Assembly (NCBI GenBank): GCA_003956705.1
Contig: QZCP01000088.1
Coordinates: forward strand, 20,346-84,345
Length of the DNA stretch: 64,000 nucleotides
Source of the DNA: Brevipalpus yothersi
Taxonomy: Eukaryota > Arthropoda > Arachnida > Trombidiformes > Tenuipalpidae
Reading direction: 5' to 3'
Position numbers and translations under genes: made by a program. The notes beneath the pieces were generated by a model that saw nothing but the letters and a program-made list of their open reading frames with translations, ran no database searches and was not told the DNA's origin. Positions 36,756-49,249 of this stretch are shown one piece after another (within the stretch, counting starts at the first letter, position 1; every line of letters starts with the position of its first letter).

Positions 36756-38312
36756 TTAGTAACGGTACAAGTCAGATTTGAAAGGTCCTTGAGTGTTAAC
36801 ACCAAGATAATCTGACTGTTTCGGGTTGAGAACTGTGAGTTTGGCACCAAGATGGGGTAGATGCAGAGCAGCTACTTCTTCGTCCAGCTGTCGAGATTGG
36901 AAGATAATGTTTGAGTAAATGAGATGAGACAAAATAATGGATATAACTCACTTTTCGTGGAAGAAGATGAACACCAACAGGATATTTGCCTGGACTTGCG
37001 GTGAAAAGCTCAATTTGGGCAAGAACTTGATTACAGAAAGAATTGCTCATAACAAAACTGGAATGTCCAGTGGCACAGCCAAGATTGACAAGGCGGCCAG
37101 ATGCTAAAAGTATGATATGGCGACCATTTTTGAGAGTATATCTATCAACTTGAGGCTTAATTTCAACTTTTTGAACAGCATTAGCGTCAAGCCATTTCAC
37201 ATCAATCTCAATGTCGAAATGACCAATGTTACAGACGATCGAATCTTCTTTCATTAAAAGAAAGTGATCACCAGTGATGATATCACGACATCCGGTGGTG
37301 GTGACGAATATCGAGGCTTGAGGAGCAGCTTCTTCCATGGTGGTGACTTGATAGCCTTCCATAGCAGCTTGCAGAGCATTGATAGGATCGATCTCGGTAA
37401 CGATAACACGAGCACCGAGAGCTCTCAAGGATTGAGCCGATCCTTTTCCGACATCACCGAAGCCGGCGACTACACAAGTCTTGCCTGCAATCATGACATC
37501 AGTTGCTCGTTTGATTCCATCGATCAGAGATTCACGGCACCCATAAAGATTATCAAACTTGGATTTTGTGACTGAATCATTCACATTGATAGCAGGACAC
37601 TTAAGAGCACCATTTCGGAACATACGATGAAGATTATGAACACCTGTGGTAGTTTCCTCAGAAATGCCTTTGATTCCAGCCAATAATTGAGGGTATTTCT
37701 CATGAATATGATTGGTCAGATCTCCGCCATCATCCAAGATCATATTCAATGGCTGACCATCAGGCCAGAAGATGGTTTGTTCAATACACCAAAGATACTC
37801 TTCCTCAGTCTCTCCTTTCCAGGCAAAGACTGGAACACCTCGCTTAGCCATCGCAGCTGCAGCATGATCTTGAGTACTGAGATTGACAGTAGCAGAATTA
37901 GACATCAGACAATCGATGGACATGATAATATGATGGTCAATTTACCTGAAAATATTGCAAGATGACCACCGTACTTCAGCACCGAGATCCATTAGAGTTT
38001 CAATTAGAACAGCAGTTTGAATGGTCATGTGAAGACATCCGGCAACACGAGCTCCTTTGAGTGGCTTGGTAGCACCATATTTTTTTCTGATCGACATCAA
38101 GCCAGGCATCTCATTTTCAGCCAATTCAATTTCTTTGCGTCCCCAATCAGCAAGATTGATATCGGCTGGCAACAAGAAAGGGGTGGAAGAAAGAAGATGA
38201 GAAAGATGAAAAGTTGGTAACAAGACGAGTTCAGTATATCACACACAAAGTTTAACATCGAGTGTGTGTTTGTCCATCACTTACCGACTTTGTATGGAAC
38301 ATTAGAAGACAT
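36756..38312 (-). CDS. AHCY: Adenosylhomocysteinase (S-adenosylhomocysteine hydrolase)
   Basis: NAD-dependent cytosolic enzyme that reversibly splits S-adenosylhomocysteine to adenosine and homocysteine, relieving product inhibition of methyltransferases. Minus-strand exons 38285-38312, 37946-38165, 36952-37876, 36756-36887 give 434 residues, matching the usual ~432. The N-terminus reads VADINLADWGRKEIELAE after the first junction. Further markers are GARVAGCLHMTIQTAVLIETL, TQDHAAAAM, the NAD-binding GFGDVGKG, NIGHFDIEID, NLGCATGHSSFVMS and the C-terminal GPFKSDLYRY, whose last residues reach the neighbouring subunit's cofactor site in the family. All catalytic landmarks look intact. A MITE-like inverted repeat lies ~200 bp upstream of the start. 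Confidence 0.97.
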
Positions 38313-38506
38313 GATTGAAAATATTTGTAGAACAAGAAGAGACAATCAATTAAGATCGATGGAATCAAGCAGAGAGTAGAAAAAGTCACCAGCACAGAAT
38401 AGAGTAACAGCACGAAGGCACGATGATCACGCTGGAAGTGTTTCAATGAAGAAAACGTCAGAAGTTTTATAGTTGAAAGAGGAACAAAGTCTCACACACA
38501 GTAACT

Positions 38507-38799
38507 TGCACTCAAAGAGTAAGTACCAAGAGCGGAAACTCTCTGGTACTCTATTGTAGCTGAGAGGTACCTTACCGGCAGATGGCATTGAAGCAAGAAA
38601 AGGGCGCTGTAATCAGAAATAGGCGTCCTAAAATCTGAGCAGACGCAGCTGATCTAGTTAGTTACTAGTTTGAGGGCGACACATTCGACTCTTTCCTCTC
38701 TTTCTCGCTAGTGGCGTCCTCTGGCAGAACAGCGTCCCCTATGATAGGACATTCTCAGCCATAAGAGTTTCCGCTCTTGGACATTACTCTTTGCTTGCA
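38507..38799. mobile_element. MITE-like element with 36-bp terminal inverted repeats
   Basis: The left arm 38507-38542 and the reverse complement of the right arm 38764-38799 match at 31 of 36 positions; the inner 18 bases (CCAAGAGCGGAAACTCT) are identical. The 293-bp unit encodes nothing and is non-autonomous. I could not define a target-site duplication. It sits upstream of AHCY and could affect its promoter. Confidence 0.65.
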
Positions 38800-39669
38800 C
38801 TCCTTTTTCACTCTCCAAACTGCTGCACCTTGAAACTTGCATCACTTTTATTGCGGCAGATTTGAATTTCAACTCTCTCTTCCTTTGAAAGGGATCCTTT
38901 TTCTCCTGGAACGGTTCGAATGTTCGTGATGCAAGAGAACAAAATTCTAATCACGATTCCCAAGAAATTCAAGAGAATTTCATCGAATGACAATCATATC
39001 CTGAAATGATCATGACCGATGATGAGAATGTGCTTGAGTTTCTCAGGAATCCTGTCTTGCTCACTTTTTATGGCTATTTTATCAGAAACTAGTAACATTT
39101 CATCCTTTTCTGTAATTCTCAGATCATTTTCAACTGTGATCACTCTTTTTAGTTAATCGAAAGGGTAAATAGTCTCATACAACTCTCTTGTTGAAGAAGG
39201 GTGTATCAACTCATCGTCAATCTCAATACTAATACCAGGTTAATTTCGATGAATTTTCTTATAAGTTTCGATTCATAAGAAACTTTAATAATTCATTTCA
39301 AAGGCAGCATTATGAATGGTCTGAGATGATCACAAGAACAACATATTTGAGAGAAGATTATTGCTTCTAAGTCAGAGAAAGACAACATACAATCTTGGCT
39401 GATGTGCCTCTAATGCTAGAACATGGAGTACGTTCATATTGGGTTTGTTGATAACCGGAAGCACAGAAAACATTCAGATGAGGACTCTGCGCCAAGTTAT
39501 GTTATCGACTGAGCACACTTTTAGTGACCTTTGAATTTTTTCGAAATTATTTGAAGAGTTCACTCATTTTAGAAGGGTAAACTCTTGGTGGGAACATGAG
39601 TTTTGAGATCAAAATGGGCTGAAAATGAGTCAAATCATGAGAGACCTCAGCAATACCTTTGGTATCGAA
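38800..39669. other. Intergenic, nothing recognised
   Basis: No credible ORF. It lies between the MITE-like element upstream of AHCY and the 3' end of the tetraspanin gene, both on the minus strand. Confidence 0.6.
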
Positions 39670-40793
39670 TCATCTGCTCGCAACTGATTGAACGTAGAGA
39701 CAACAGGAGAAAACGATAGCAAAAAGTTCCAAAAAAAGAAACAAAATTGTAATCCAGCCCAGAAGTAAAATATTATCGCTAGCTATCTTGGCCATCTTTT
39801 TGGCGCATCCAACATAGTGTATATTATTCGGATGCTTACGCTCACCACACTTCGGTGTTGGTGTTTTACAGCAAGATTCAGGAATTGAGAATGTGTCCCT
39901 ATCATTCGAAGTCGAATTGTATCGTACGTAATCTTGATAGTCGTTGATACCACAGCATCTCAGCTCACTTTGAAGTACATCGAAAATTTGTGATCTTGAG
40001 TGCAAAATTTCTTCAGGTTGACCAAGCTGAATGATCATAGAACGCTCAAATCCATCTTTGTAGCTTTCATCACTGGAACTTCCATAAACTGATAGAATGG
40101 CGAATGTTCCCAAGCAAAGTTGGACGGTGAATAGCATTAAGTATGCAAAAATGGATATGCATATTGGAAAAGATGGAAGTGAATTGGCCACTTTCTCAGA
40201 TACGGTAATCGAGTTCCTGTTTGATGAGCAAAGAAGAACAAGCTGTGATATCATATGCTTACATAATGAGAAAGTTTTCAAAAAAAGAGGAAATTAGGTA
40301 AGGAAATGATGTCTACATACCTATAAGGAGTTCCTTGGTGTGAACAAAAACCATCAGAAATTTCGTTCATCTCATGATGATCGGGGAAATCATCTTTCAT
40401 CCTAAACTTTGTGGTATAATGACACTCTAGAGCAAGATTAATGACAGCTAATGTGCTTATCAAAAGGGAACAGACGATCAATTGACAATGAAGTAAGTTC
40501 AGTGGATGACTGTCAGGTAGAAAAGATCGGATTATTGGAAGATGTGAATAATCTCGATCATCACCAAATGATGGCTTATCGTAGAGAGCTATGAAGATCA
40601 GTGTTATCAAACAAGCAAAAAAAAGTATGAAGTTGATGAGTTTCACGAGGACTGATAAATTATCTGCCGAAATACCACAGCCGCTTTCTCCTCGCTTATG
40701 ATAATAGTAGCTGGCTTTACTGCATTGATGATGGTGATTATTGTGAACCGTCTCATGGTACGGTGAGCTCGTGAGGTATCCGTAAGTGGCCAT
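39670..40793 (-). CDS. Tetraspanin
   Basis: Four-pass membrane scaffold protein that organises partner proteins in plasma-membrane or endosomal microdomains. Two exons, 40321-40793 and 39670-40216, encode 339 residues. A His-rich N-terminal extension of ~45 residues precedes TM1 (NLSVLVKLINFILFFACLI). TM2 lies in HCQLIVCSLLISTLAVINLA and TM3 in FPICISIFAYLMLFTVQLC. The large extracellular loop contains the family CCG motif at residues 245-247 (SELRCCGINDY), then ESCC and a later Cys before TM4 (LLGWITILFLFLELFAIV). It ends shortly after TM4 with paired cysteines that could be palmitoylated. The long N-terminus and a sizeable segment between TM2 and TM3 are unusual; the subfamily is not resolved. 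Confidence 0.9.
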
Positions 40794-41883
40794 AACTTAA
40801 ATATTCGGATAATTATAGAAAATAAATAAATATTTCAAGCAATTCGATGGAGATTCGTGGACACAGATTTCAAATTGAACTGATGATCATGATCCTTTTC
40901 TTTGTCAAAATGGGCGTCTGAAAGTTTAACTTTAACAGGGAGATTCATCTGGTACTAACATAAAGGAGTCCTTTTTCTCATCACCATCAAAAAGGTCAAC
41001 AAGTTTACTCTCCTTCTCTCAAGAAGTAAATGTAATGAAAACAAATTTCTTAACACTCATCACATCAAACATAGAAAATACTTTCATTCATGTATATATG
41101 ATGAATCACGACTTTATTCACACAAACACTGTGAGAGAAGGATGCGAATGAGTAGATGAATGAATGAAGAGTTCATTGAAGACGGCAAAAATTGTAACTT
41201 TGTTGCTGTGAATGGAAAGTTAAATGGAAAGTTGCGCCAACATTCTGATTGGCTAACATGACATGCAAGTTAAAGAGCTTAGAAAGCTCACAGCATTACA
41301 GAAGCTTACAAAAGCCTTTTAAACTTTCGGCTTTAAGCTTGCAAGTTGGCGGTTAAATTTTTTTGCTCTTTGCGATTTCATCATCTGCTACATTGTTTTT
41401 CATGTAAATGTTTTACCTGTTTAGATAATGTGATTTATTGATTATTTTTTTATATTATATTCGTAAATTAGTGTCGAAGAGTTTATTGGATGTGTGATAT
41501 CTTGTTAAAGTGTCTTTGTTGTTGTTTTGATCATCGATTTGCTTTACTTACAATCTTCAATCAAATAATTGTGTGTGTGTGTGTGTCCATTTTCTTGAGG
41601 TAAGAACGCTTTTGATGTTGATAATTTGTGATTTGTATTTGCATGATTTTGTCAATCAATGTTTGTGTATGTCTTCACTGATCATGGAAGCATAAGCTCT
41701 GGGAATATTTTCTGGGAGTACCTATTTCTTGTTACACCTTCATACTGATCAGTGTGGTACTCTTGTTATTGTTTCTCCAGATTTGTCTTTCTCGTGTTGT
41801 TGCTTATTGTGTTATCGAATTTAATTAATCTTAAATGCTGTTGATAAAAAAGCGATCACAATTACCCAAGCTTGGGTGTAAAT
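40794..41883. promoter_or_regulatory. Divergent intergenic region, tetraspanin and FAN1
   Basis: Carries both upstream regions. An imperfect palindrome with AAGCTT at each end around AAAGCC/GGCTTT lies at about 41312-41341, and a GT dinucleotide run at 41573-41586. No canonical core promoter motif is clear. Confidence 0.4.
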
Positions 41884-44867
41884 ATGTCTCAGGAAAAGCC
41901 AGTGAAAGCTAAAAGAGGAAGAGCGAAAAAGCTCGATGATCAATCTATAGATGCTGATGATGATGATATTTCAAAAGCTAAAAAAGCAAAAACAACTAAA
42001 TCATCTTCTAGGAAAGTCAAAAAAGTTGTTCCCTGCCATTTGATTACAGAATATTTCCAAGTACAAATATCTCAGAGGAGAGCTTACAAAGAAACATCGG
42101 ACACAAAAAGAGTTTTTATGCCAAAGGCTGAAGATTGCTTTCACCAGTCAAAGATGGACAAATTTATAAATCGTTTATCACCGACAAGCAGTGGAAATGA
42201 CTCCCCACAATTCACACCTATCAAGTCTGAAATCGTTGATGATACGAAAAAAGAGTTAGTAGATTTGTGTGGATCTGATGATGAATCATACGTCTCTAAT
42301 AGTCAAAATGCCTCAGAAACATCTCAAGCGACCAAAAGTGAGAATGGATCTGACACTCTTCCGTCTTCGAAAGCTGTCGAGAACGTGAATGTGAAGAGGC
42401 AGCTTTTTCCAAATGCTCCAGTCAAAAACGAGCCTGGTGTTATCGTGAATTCACCAAATAAGACAAACTCATATGAACCAGAAAAGCATTTCATCGACGT
42501 GGATAACTATCTCGAAATAGTCTTGGAAATCGAGAGCAATTCACCTAAGAAGAAAGTCCAAAATACCGATGAACTGATCCCAAGAAAAGATCAAAAACTC
42601 GAGAATTTCAAGTCTCTAGTTGCTTCTATCCTCGAAGATGATCACTATAAACATTTATTCAATTATTATGATTGGGATGCCATCAACAAATTCAACTCCA
42701 TGAACTGTAAGTGATATCTTCCCAATGATAGGAAATTTTGATTGTTTCAGGTGAATCCTGAATTTAATCTTTCAATTATTTAGTCTCATGAAAAATTGTT
42801 TTCCTTCTCATCACAGATGATTGCCAACTTCTTTATCTGAGACTCCTTATCCGCAAGCCTGATTGGATAAGACTAACTCAGATCAAGTATCCTGACATCG
42901 AACACTTGAAAATGAGGCTTCAGGACTTGGTTGCATCAAAATTCCTCCTAGATTGTAAGTTAGTAGATCATTCCGATGCATTAACTGTTCAACTATCTCA
43001 TTGCTCTAATTCTAGTTGAATCTCTGGATAACTTAGAGGAAGGCTTGAACTCCCTCGATATGAATGAGACTAAAAAGTTTGCTAAGTCTCTAACGGGCAT
43101 ACCCAAACCCACAAAATCGACAAAAGCCGCCTTAATTGAAGCAATCATGAAGCATGTAAACAGTAATCAATCCATCAAGCGCTTTACATCGTCTGGAGAT
43201 GATTCGACAATCGAGGGCCAAATACTCAAGAGGTGAGACTTGAATAACCATTCAGCTTGAGCATTAATCTTTACCGACTTTCTTCTACCATCAGATTGAA
43301 AAGGTTCTTGGGGAATACATGTTTCAAAGTTGATTTAGAGGTATCCCGAGTATTCTTAAGGATAAGTTTGCTCAAATTTCCACCAACTTTACATGAAGAT
43401 GATGAGAATCACATTCTTGGACAACAGTTGTAAGTAGATCTCAATGGTTTTTGATGCATCTCTAAATGTCCTATATCCATCTAGATTCGATCTATGGAGA
43501 ATCGATGCTGGAGAATTGAAATATCCTTCTTACGAACTGAATAAAGTTACTCGAGTTTACCCTGAACGAGAAAACCTCATTCGCTTCGAAGAGGCCTGTC
43601 GATTGGAAAGTGAACTGGGAAAATTTATTCAATCAAACAATTCAGAAAAAATAATTGAGAAATCTTACCCGGACCTGCTCGCAGCGTATAGTGAACACTT
43701 CAATTCTCAGATAGTTATGTTTGACAAGACTTTACCAGTTTTTCTGAGACGTTTTTCGGCAGGACATGTTATTGTTCGATGTCTTGCTCACCTTGTAGAA
43801 TGCTTGGAGCAAAAGAAGAATTATTATGATGCGCTAGAAGTGTTCGATAAGCTCCTCAGTCAAGACATCTATTATATGGAACACCGAGCCCGATGGTTAG
43901 AACGCAAAGCGATAATTTTGGAAAAGCATATGAAATCACCTGAAGATGCCAAAAATATCCTTCTAGAAGGTATAAAGGATCCAAAAATTTTGATTGGATC
44001 AGGCTATCATTATGCTCTCTACCTTCGTGCTAAAAGGCTTGGCCTTGTTGGCAAGAATCCTGACAAGCATATAATTCCAGTCATCCCAGAGTATGATGTT
44101 CCAAAAGTTCCTGAAAAATCCTACGATGCTCAAGTTTTGCATAAATCCATTGAAGGACGGAATAACCTCTTCATTTCCAGTGAGGACAATGGAGAAGTTA
44201 AAATAATCAGAGTGGAAGAAGCTGCTCTAGAGTTTTATAGAGAGAGTGAATCCTTAATTGGTATACATTGTGAGGGTACCGTAATTAATTCTATTTTTGG
44301 TTTACTATTCTGGGATATCTTATATAACTGCGATAACATAGCTTCAGATGCGTTTCATTCGATTTATCAAAAAGTTCCTCTGGACTTAAACTCAGACGTT
44401 TTTTATTCTCGACGACGTCCTCTGATTGATAAACGGCTACTGGATTTGAAAACTATGACCAAAGTAGAGATCATCAACGAAATTCGTGAAACTTGGAATA
44501 AGCATTTCAATTGTGCCTCAATTGTCAATTGGGAGAAGTGTAGTCCTGATCTCCTTGGGGTAAGTTACCTTAAGAATCTATCCGTCATTTTTTCTGATTA
44601 TTCTTTGCCATCTCTTGTTTCTAGGAAATAATCATGTGCATGAAAAATACTTCTCTGGCAGCCATATGCAAACGCCTTGCTTCAAATTACAGATATTTTC
44701 GTAGTGGGTTTCCAGATCTCTTGCTTTGGAGTACTGAACAGTGCAAAATCAAGGCTGTTGAAGTCAAGGGCCCGGGAGATACCGTAAAACCAACTCAGGC
44801 ACTTTGGATGTCATTTTTGAACGCTAATGACTTTCCTGCCGAAATTTGTTACGTTCGTAAGCGATAA
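41884..44867 (+). CDS. FAN1: FAN1, Fanconi-associated structure-specific nuclease
   Basis: DNA flap endonuclease/5'-exonuclease for interstrand-crosslink repair. Six exons, 41884-42706, 42817-42954, 43016-43232, 43295-43429, 43485-44559, 44625-44867; 876 residues. The first ~270 residues are charged and disordered. A SAP-type DNA-binding segment (KKFAKSLTGIPKPTKSTKAA) lies near residues 335-365. A helical TPR-like region covers exon 5. The C-terminal VRR_NUC domain shows the PD-(D/E)XK core GFPDLLLW and VEVKGPGD. The usual N-terminal UBZ zinc finger is not seen. Instead a PCNA-box-like CHLITEYF (51-58) precedes a basic patch. Exons are tightly packed with short introns, and AATAAA lies at 44971-44976. 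Assignment is firm from the VRR_NUC end plus overall architecture. Confidence 0.93.
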
Positions 44868-45479
44868 TTCTTTAAACTACCAAAAAATTTTTTCACTTTA
44901 ATATTTGATAGGTGGAATTTTTCTTTATGACCATCAATTTTCTGAGACTATTATAATTGCTCAATTCATCAATAAATTATTAATCTTTTGCATTTGTTGA
45001 ACTTATCCCCATGTATATCTCGGGAAAAAATTTTGAAAAAGTTATACTACAGACTCATCTACCGATCAAATAAAGATCGAAGAGTGATTTCTTAATTTCA
45101 TCATCACTGTTACCGAATTTTTGTTGCCTTCTAGAATGGCTTCCATCTGATGAGATGAGATCCTTCTGAACGAAGAGAGATAGAGAGAGAGAAAGTTGGA
45201 CTTAAGCCAATGGTAGGAGCATTTCTAAGTTTAAGGAAACAAGTCCATTTTCTATTCTGTCCTTTTGATGGTGGACAAATAGTGTTCAATGCAGATGACA
45301 ACTTGCATTTTCAATGTGCCGTTATTCCCAGTTATTGTTGAGTCCATTTGTCATTATCTATCCATGAAAAAGTTTTTCAATGATCTCTATAGTTGTACAC
45401 AATCTGAAATTGCTATGCTTTATCCAATTAAATGGTACAAATAATTTTGATTACTTTTTAGAGCTAATGTAAAGATCAG
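44868..45479. other. Intergenic between FAN1 and the secreted disordered protein gene
   Basis: FAN1 3'UTR with its poly(A) signal, then AT-rich DNA with a short GA run near 45176-45193. No ORF of note. Confidence 0.6.
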
Positions 45480-48400
45480 ATGGATATTATCAACGGTTTG
45501 AATGTCTACTTATGGATACTTCTACCAATTTGTGTTCTAACCTCAAGTAGTAGTGAATCGTGGATCAAAAATTGTCAACAATATCATGAGTCCTCTGAGT
45601 TTTGTGCTGATCTATTCAAAATGACCTCAAGAATGATTGACAAGAGACTGTTGAAAAATTCGCCATTTGATCGAGCAACAATAAAGCAGACAGTGGAGAC
45701 TGTACTACCCAAAAAAATTGAATCAAAGTCACCCTCCAAATCTGTTGAAAATAGAAAGTCTGTTGAGGATTCCATGAAATCAGATGAATCAAATGGGAAA
45801 AATTCTCTCGGAAGAAGCTCGCGAGAGGATAGCGTTGATGATGTTCCCTCTGATGAGTACGAATATTTCGAGAAAAATCTTACGGAGCCCAAAACTCTTG
45901 ACAGCGATTATATTCCATCAGAATCAGAGGAAAATTATGTAAAAGAACTTCAAGCAAGAGGAAAATCAGCAAATAGTGAAGAAAGCGCAAAAGATCCGCT
46001 TGTGAAGAAAACTTTCGGCTACAAAGTGACTCTCTATAAGAATCCTGATAGTAAAGGTAAGTTGACTGATACATCGATTGATAAATGTGATTCCGAAAAC
46101 TAGAAAAACTGATGAAAATTCCTCTCAGACCCACCAGTTGTTACTGAAGAATTTTTTGGTGATGGTGACAAAAAACTTATCAAAATTTTGGGCAGTCCAA
46201 AGTCCTCTGTGGAAAAGAATAATGAGTATGAGAGCCAACCGAGCTCGGCTTCTCGTCTTTTTATCCCAGAGCTTCTTGATGATGATGAAGAAAAAGGGAT
46301 AAGTCCTCCGAGAGATTGGTCATTGGCTGGTACTTTAAGGGGTCACTACAAACATGCTAAAGACAAAGGCCTAGATGGTGTATCGAGCATGAAAAATGCT
46401 GGAGATGAGAAACAGCGTGATAAAAAGGGTGCCAAAGAAAAAGCTCTTCGAGAAAAAACTCAGATTGAATTTTTCGAGAGAGGTTAATTTTAATTACATT
46501 CATTCGAATCATTTCCATGAGTACTCAATCATTTCCATTTTCATCATACAGAAAAAATTTTCCATGACGATAAAAAAGGTCGACAGGCCAAGCACCGATA
46601 TATAGATAGTTTTGCGGAAAAATCTGCGCCAGATGATTCGAATGGAATGAATTTCAAAAATCTCCACGATTTACTTCTGAAACGCCTAAAAGGATGGCGA
46701 GAAAAAGGCTACAAGATCACAACTGAATTGGAAATTGTTCATCGAGGTGAGTCAAAGTTTTCTTGTAATTCTTCCAGCAACACTCTTGATTTCATGATGT
46801 TAAGGTTGAACGGATTTCCCATGTTCTGTAATCATAGGAGCATCACACGATAAGAGTCGAGAGGTCAAGCAGCGTGGTGCTAATAAAAAGGCACTTCATC
46901 AGCATCTAAAAGAAGCAATAGATGCCAAAAAAGAAGGCTTCATGGAAGGTTCAAAAAATCCTGAGAATAGTGGTAGAGAAACACTACCAGTACTGGACTA
47001 TCCAGACGTGATTTCTTTCGATCCTGGAACTGACCATTCTGGAGGTGAACGATTCTTCATCCGAACTACGCTTGCACCACACAAGCTGCGAACTACGAAA
47101 GTAGTTCATTACATTGCGGTTGCCAAAAATCCTCCACTGAGTTCAGGACAGAACAAAAAGTTGGCAACTCTAAGTTATTTACTTGGAAATCAGAAGCAAC
47201 CACCTTCAATCGATATCTCATCGATTTTGAGGAACAACTTTATTGGACAGAAAGATCAGCCTAACTCAAATTTTCAGAATGCTGTCTCAATTCCCATTTT
47301 GGCATCTCTTGATGGAACGAGCAACAACAATAATAATAACGATAATGATTCAGCTCGGAAAAAGATCATAATAACTCGGCCAATCAATAATCATAAACTG
47401 CTTGATCATTCGAATGGAAAAATTTTTACTATTGGACAACCCGTGATCTATCAGAATCCATCCATAAGCACATCTAATGAGGGACCAAAAACGAATTTGT
47501 TATCGAATGTGATCGGACAACCTATAACTCTTCTTCAGAACCCTCCAACAATTCGAATTGCTGGTATTAACAATGGGAACGTTAACAGCCAGAGTCTCTA
47601 TGGCCAAACATTCCGTGGTAGTCCAACCGTGATAACCCTTGAGCCTCCATCTGGGGCTAAACCATCTCTCACAGATCAATTAGAAAATCTCAAAACTGGA
47701 TTCGTCCCACAAGTTGTGACTAGTCCTAACAAGCCGAAGAAGCAACAGAATGCTGCCTCAAACCAATCATCTAGACCAACTCAACAGCCAGACAAAATGA
47801 AACTGTCCCCAGTTGCATTCGAAGAGCCTCCCAATAAGGCTCGGCTACCTCCTCAACAGCAGAACCCACCAAATGAACGACCTCCATATTTTTCCATGAG
47901 CGATCCACCATCAGATCGGCCAGGTATGAGCTTTCAAGGCTTCAATCAACCTAGCTTTCCTCCTCCTCCTCCTCCTGGACATGATATTGGAGATGATCAC
48001 TTGTTCAATGATTTCGATGTAGATCTTGGCCAGCCTCCACCTTTACCCAATAGTTATAGTGGCTTCCATACACCAATGGATCCTGGTATTCTAGATACAC
48101 CGTTCAGCCATGAAGGCTTTAATTTGGATCAGATTGAGAATGAAAGCCCACCGAATATAATGGAAAATGCCATTTTCCCACCTGAGGCTCCTCCTCGATT
48201 CCAAATTCAGCATCCTGGATCATCTAATCTTAATGAAAATAATATCAATCCAAATGATGTACCTCAATGGGTACAAAATCTTCGAACAGGAAGCTATAAT
48301 GCAATGGGCATGAACCACCCGTCACAAATTCTTCGACCTCAACAGCCAGTCAGAGTGCAACTTGGTCCCAAAGGTGTGATGGCCACAAGTCCGAGACCTT

Positions 48401-48825
48401 TCTTGAACAATCCTCGACCTCTCACTAATGGTTATGTGAACAACAATCATCTTAATCACCAATCAAAGGAGCAGCGTGAAAAAATTGAAATACCTAGACA
48501 CAGTTCCTTGGTCAGTCCTGATAGTGAAATCAAAGTTTCCCAAGGAAATAAATTAATCGATCAAGTCAATGCTCAGATCACGAATGCAAGCCCTTTATTG
48601 GCAACCACGATCTATACTTTAGGCTTCGAAACTCAAGTGAAGCAACCAAAATCAAGAGACTTGCTCACCCAATCATCAGAAATATATCCTCTCATCGGTG
48701 GATTTGGACCTTTTATTATACCATCACTACCAATTGATGAGAAAATTAAGAAAGATGAGACCAAGAGGAAAGAAGAGAAAAGTTCAGACACTTCAAGTGA
48801 GAAAAGTAATGCAAAAAATTCTTAG
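45480..48825 (+). CDS. Large secreted low-complexity protein of unknown function
   Basis: Four exons, 45480-46056, 46129-46482, 46552-46746, 46838-48825; 1037 residues, all junctions in phase 1. A signal peptide (LWILLPICVLTSSSS) is followed by a short cysteine pair segment (NCQQYHESSEFC). The next ~370 residues are Lys/Glu/Ser-rich with tyrosines and basic clusters. The last exon is Pro/Asn/Gln-rich with polyproline, runs of Asn, and repeated short words such as IGQP and NPP. No transmembrane helix or known domain is visible. It could be an extracellular-matrix, cuticular, silk-like or glue-like protein, but no motif decides this. AATAAA is at 48903-48908. Confidence 0.8.
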
Positions 48826-49249
48826 TCTTACACCTGAATTTTCACAGAAAACAAACCATTTCGATTACTCCAATTTATTGAAAAATTCTAAAAAAATTCA
48901 TAAATAAAATGTCATATCTCACAACATCCGTTGTGGTTAGATGAAACTAACAGATTTTCATCGAACTCGACAAACGATACTCTTATTTTTCACTCACCAT
49001 CACAAAAGATTCTTATCAATTTTGATTATTAATCAAGCAAAAAGTTGGGAAAATTTGAAGGAAGACCAGAACAAACTCCGCGCGCCAAGGGGAATATTCA
49101 ATGAAAAAAGGATGATGAATTTATTTAATTAATTTTAGATAAGATTCAATTGTCAAAGTCAGTAATGAACTAGAGAAATAAAGCTCTTATTCAGTGTTAG
49201 ATATAAAAGGGCCAAGAAAAATATAATTTCATTAGACTCATGAATTGAT

